Origin: Vanilla planifolia | Lineage: Eukaryota; Streptophyta; Magnoliopsida; Asparagales; Orchidaceae | Direction: 5' to 3' | Assembly: GCA_023846275.1 (NCBI GenBank) | Contig: CM043878.1 | Span: 8,921,501-8,985,500, forward strand | Length of the DNA: 64,000 nucleotides | Translations under genes and position numbers: made by a program | Part shown: piece after piece, positions 61,701 to 64,000 of the stretch | Layout: each line of letters starts with the position of its first letter | How positions within the stretch are numbered: the first letter of the stretch is position 1 | The notes under the pieces: model-generated | What the model saw: only the letters and a program-made list of their open reading frames with translations | What the model was told of the DNA's origin: nothing | Database searches by the model: none

Positions 61701-62993
61701 GATATTTGCTCTAATTGCTTAATTTGATACAATAAAGTTGATTTTAACACTTATAATACATCATAGGTGGAAGGTATGGCAACTTAATATTAAATATGTA
61801 TTTTGAATAGAGTTTTAGAAGAAGTATATGTTGATCAACCTGAAGGATACAAAATGATGAGTGATCAACATAAAGTCAATCATTTGAAGAAGTCTTTATA
61901 TCAATTGAAAACAAACACCAAGAGCATGGAATACCAAGATTGATGGATATCTTCAACAACAAGAATTTCAAAAATATCCATTTGAGCATGTATTTTATAC
62001 TAAGACAATTAACAAATATATTCTTATAATTTATCTTTATGTAGATAGTGTGTTTTATACAAGAAATTCTTTTGAATTATTTCAAGAATTCAAAAGAACC
62101 ATGTAACATAAATTTAACATTACAGATAACAATGAAATATGATATTTCCTTGGCTTAAAAGTGAAGCGAATGACAAATGAAATCCAAATCTCTAAAATAA
62201 GGTATGCTATTAAACTTTTAAAGAAGTTTAGAAAGAAAGATTACATATCAATGACAATACCACTTAATGTGAGAATAAAAATAATTAGAGAATGAGAAGA
62301 AAAAGGTATTGATTCTACTTTGTTCAAAAATCTTACTGATAGTCTTCGTTACCTCACTATCGCACGACCTGATATTCTATATTATGTTGGACTTATTAGT
62401 CAATATATGGAAAATCCATTGGAAAAATATTGGATGATTGTAAAAAAATGCTAAGGTACATTAAAAGTACACTTGATTATGATTTGTGTTTTACTAACCA
62501 AAGTGAGACAAATTTATGTGACTATTTTGACAGTAACTGGAGAGGTGATATAGATGAAAGGAAGAGTACAATTGGTTATTAGTTTTTCTTAAATTCATCA
62601 GTATTTATGTGGAGATCAACTAAACAAGATGTCATTATTCTTTTATCTTGTGAAGCAGAGTATATTACAACTTCATCAATAATTTATGAAACAATTTGGT
62701 TGCCAAATTTATTGTAAGAGTTACATCATCAATGAGAAGAGACAACAACTATCTTTATTAAAAATATGTCAGCCATCAAATTAGTAAAAAGTCTAGTTCA
62801 ACATGAGAGAGCATGTATATCTAGACAAAGTATCATTTTCTTTATGATTATATCAACAAGGAGACAATAAACCTAGTATATTATAGTACTAAAGAACAAG
62901 TAGCTGATATTTTCATCAAATTGTTTGGAGTGAAGATGTTTGAATAATTATAAAATCAATTAAGCTTGAAAATACTTTAAGTTTGAGGGGGAG
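58744..62993 (+). mobile_element. Degenerate Ty1/copia internal region
   Basis: Gag and pol are readable in order through many stops and frameshifts: a gag segment of the copia type (59473-59748, with FLQTHEQRL); a damaged zinc knuckle CSNCHKFGYYAFDYW (His and Cys lost); a protease region; an integrase start (HRLPFQKYNT) and IHMDICGP; reverse transcriptase with GVLEEEVYVDQPEGYK and a YVDS in place of YVDD; then RNase H with ARPDILYYVGLISQYMENP, DSNWRGDIDERKSTIGY and SCEAEYI. A polypurine tract (gagggggag) ends at 62993. The order integrase before reverse transcriptase defines copia. The element cannot encode working proteins. Confidence 0.9.
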
Positions 62994-63282
62994 TAATAAT
63001 AACAAATTTTAAGTATTTAAATAATTTTAAATTTTAAGTTGATAGTTATCATATAGATTAAGAATGAATTTTTGGATCAACAACAAATTTTCAAAAGATT
63101 AGTTGCCTATAAAATGGTGTAATTGTAGCTTATTTATAAAGGTGAATAAAATAAATTCTATTGCTTTGTCATCCTATGCCTTAGGGTTTTCATTGTTATT
63201 TTTCAATTTCTCCCAAACAATCCCAAATGTAAGTTATTTGTTTGTAATTCAAGATTTATTTTATTTTATTTTATTTCCATCA
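62994..63282 (+). repeat. 3' LTR of the copia element
   Basis: It follows the polypurine tract directly and matches the 5' LTR with visible divergence (289 versus 283 bp), so the insertion is not recent. Its first bases read TAATAA rather than TG, probably a mutation. I could not see a matching target duplication outside the two LTRs. Confidence 0.85.
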
Positions 63283-64000
63283 ATGTGGTAGGTGGGATTA
63301 CTAGAGGTGTTAGAGAACGAGCTTTAAAGGTTAAGGAAAGAAAATATGAAAATAAATTCAATCACTAGAAAAGTAGACAATGAAAAGAAATGTAAAACAA
63401 AAGTTATAAAAAATATCTTAAGATTACCAATAGATGAAATAATTAATTGTGATAGAAATTATTTTATTAAATTTTATTATTATTATTATAAAATATATTG
63501 TGATATGAATATGCATATGATATGATATTATTTGTATATATTTTAATTTCATAATGATATTTAATTCCTATGATTATATACACACATATTTGTAATTATG
63601 TGTTCATAATTATAGAATTATAAATCAAAATAAATTAAAAAAAAATAAAAAGAAAAAAATGGAAAGAAAAAAGTGAAAGAAATAAGACATATCATAATGA
63701 TTTAATTGATAACAAGAAATATAAATGAAATTATTATTTTATGATATGATAAATTAGATACTTCACTTAATGTGTTATGATATTTAGAGGTGAGGCAATG
63801 ACGTGTCAAAGGCCTTAATCATATGGTTATGAGATATTTCAACTTTTAATATTGTGAGCACTTAGAAATATTGTCTCGACATAACAAAAGTCTTGTTCCT
63901 CATCGACACAAGATGTTGACAATAAAAGGTGATTGTTAGTGATAATGAGATACTTCACTCTTTTTGTCATGATACTCAAAGGTGAGATCATGATATGTCA
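63283..64000. other. AT-rich flank to the window end
   Basis: No gene is seen. 'gtggta' and 'gagctt-aaa-ggttaa' just after the 3' LTR (63285-63345) resemble the start of the copia internal region. Near the end, 'atgatacttagaggtgaggcaatgacgtgtcaa' (about 63778) and 'atgatactcaaaggtgagatcatgatatgtca' (63968-64000) form a direct repeat about 190 bp apart. Confidence 0.5.

Overview
The window is plant nuclear DNA. Genes are split by GT-AG introns, long AT-rich intergenic stretches hold decayed LTR retrotransposons, and the protein families are plant ones (PHT1 phosphate transporters, ECT-type YTH readers, half-size ABCG transporters, DUF1685). The two PHT1 genes have GC-rich codons while the ABCG, DNL and YTH genes do not. 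Such bimodal GC use is typical of monocots, so a non-model monocot is my best guess, but the sequence does not name the species.

Layout, left to right: (1) the 3' half of an ABCG24/28-like transporter gene (+, six exons, 3311-6631); (2) convergent to it, a DNL-type (Zim17) zinc-finger gene (-), with its main exon at 8126-8598 and a transit-peptide exon that I place at 20554-20632, so one intron of about 12 kb holds a dead Ty3/gypsy element of the dual-RNase-H (Tat) type and a SINE-like remnant; (3) a 3,043-bp solo LTR with a perfect 5-bp target duplication (23286-26328); (4) a two-exon PHT1 phosphate transporter (-, 30658-32356); (5) about 12 kb of gene-free DNA with tandem duplications, a chromovirus integrase/chromodomain remnant and two LTR-like arms in inverted orientation (36.5-39.8 kb); (6) a five-exon YTH-domain m6A reader (+, 45342-49232); (7) a 39-40 bp minisatellite at 50.6 kb; (8) an intronless PHT1 gene (-, 52674-54248) with a P1BS phosphate-starvation element upstream; (9) a broken DUF1685 gene (57.78-58.29 kb), followed at once by a degraded Ty1/copia element with both LTRs (58461-63282).

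The genes do not form one pathway. The two PHT1 paralogues lie about 20 kb apart in the same orientation and look like a dispersed tandem pair, with the YTH gene between them on the opposite strand. The DNL protein would assist mitochondrial (or plastid) Hsp70. I found no tRNA or rRNA gene, CRISPR array, or anything I could defend as a wholly new system. The most notable points are the 12-kb intron of the small DNL gene, the inverted LTR-like arms, partial exon-start copies ahead of two real exons, and repeated local tandem duplications of 160-500 bp.
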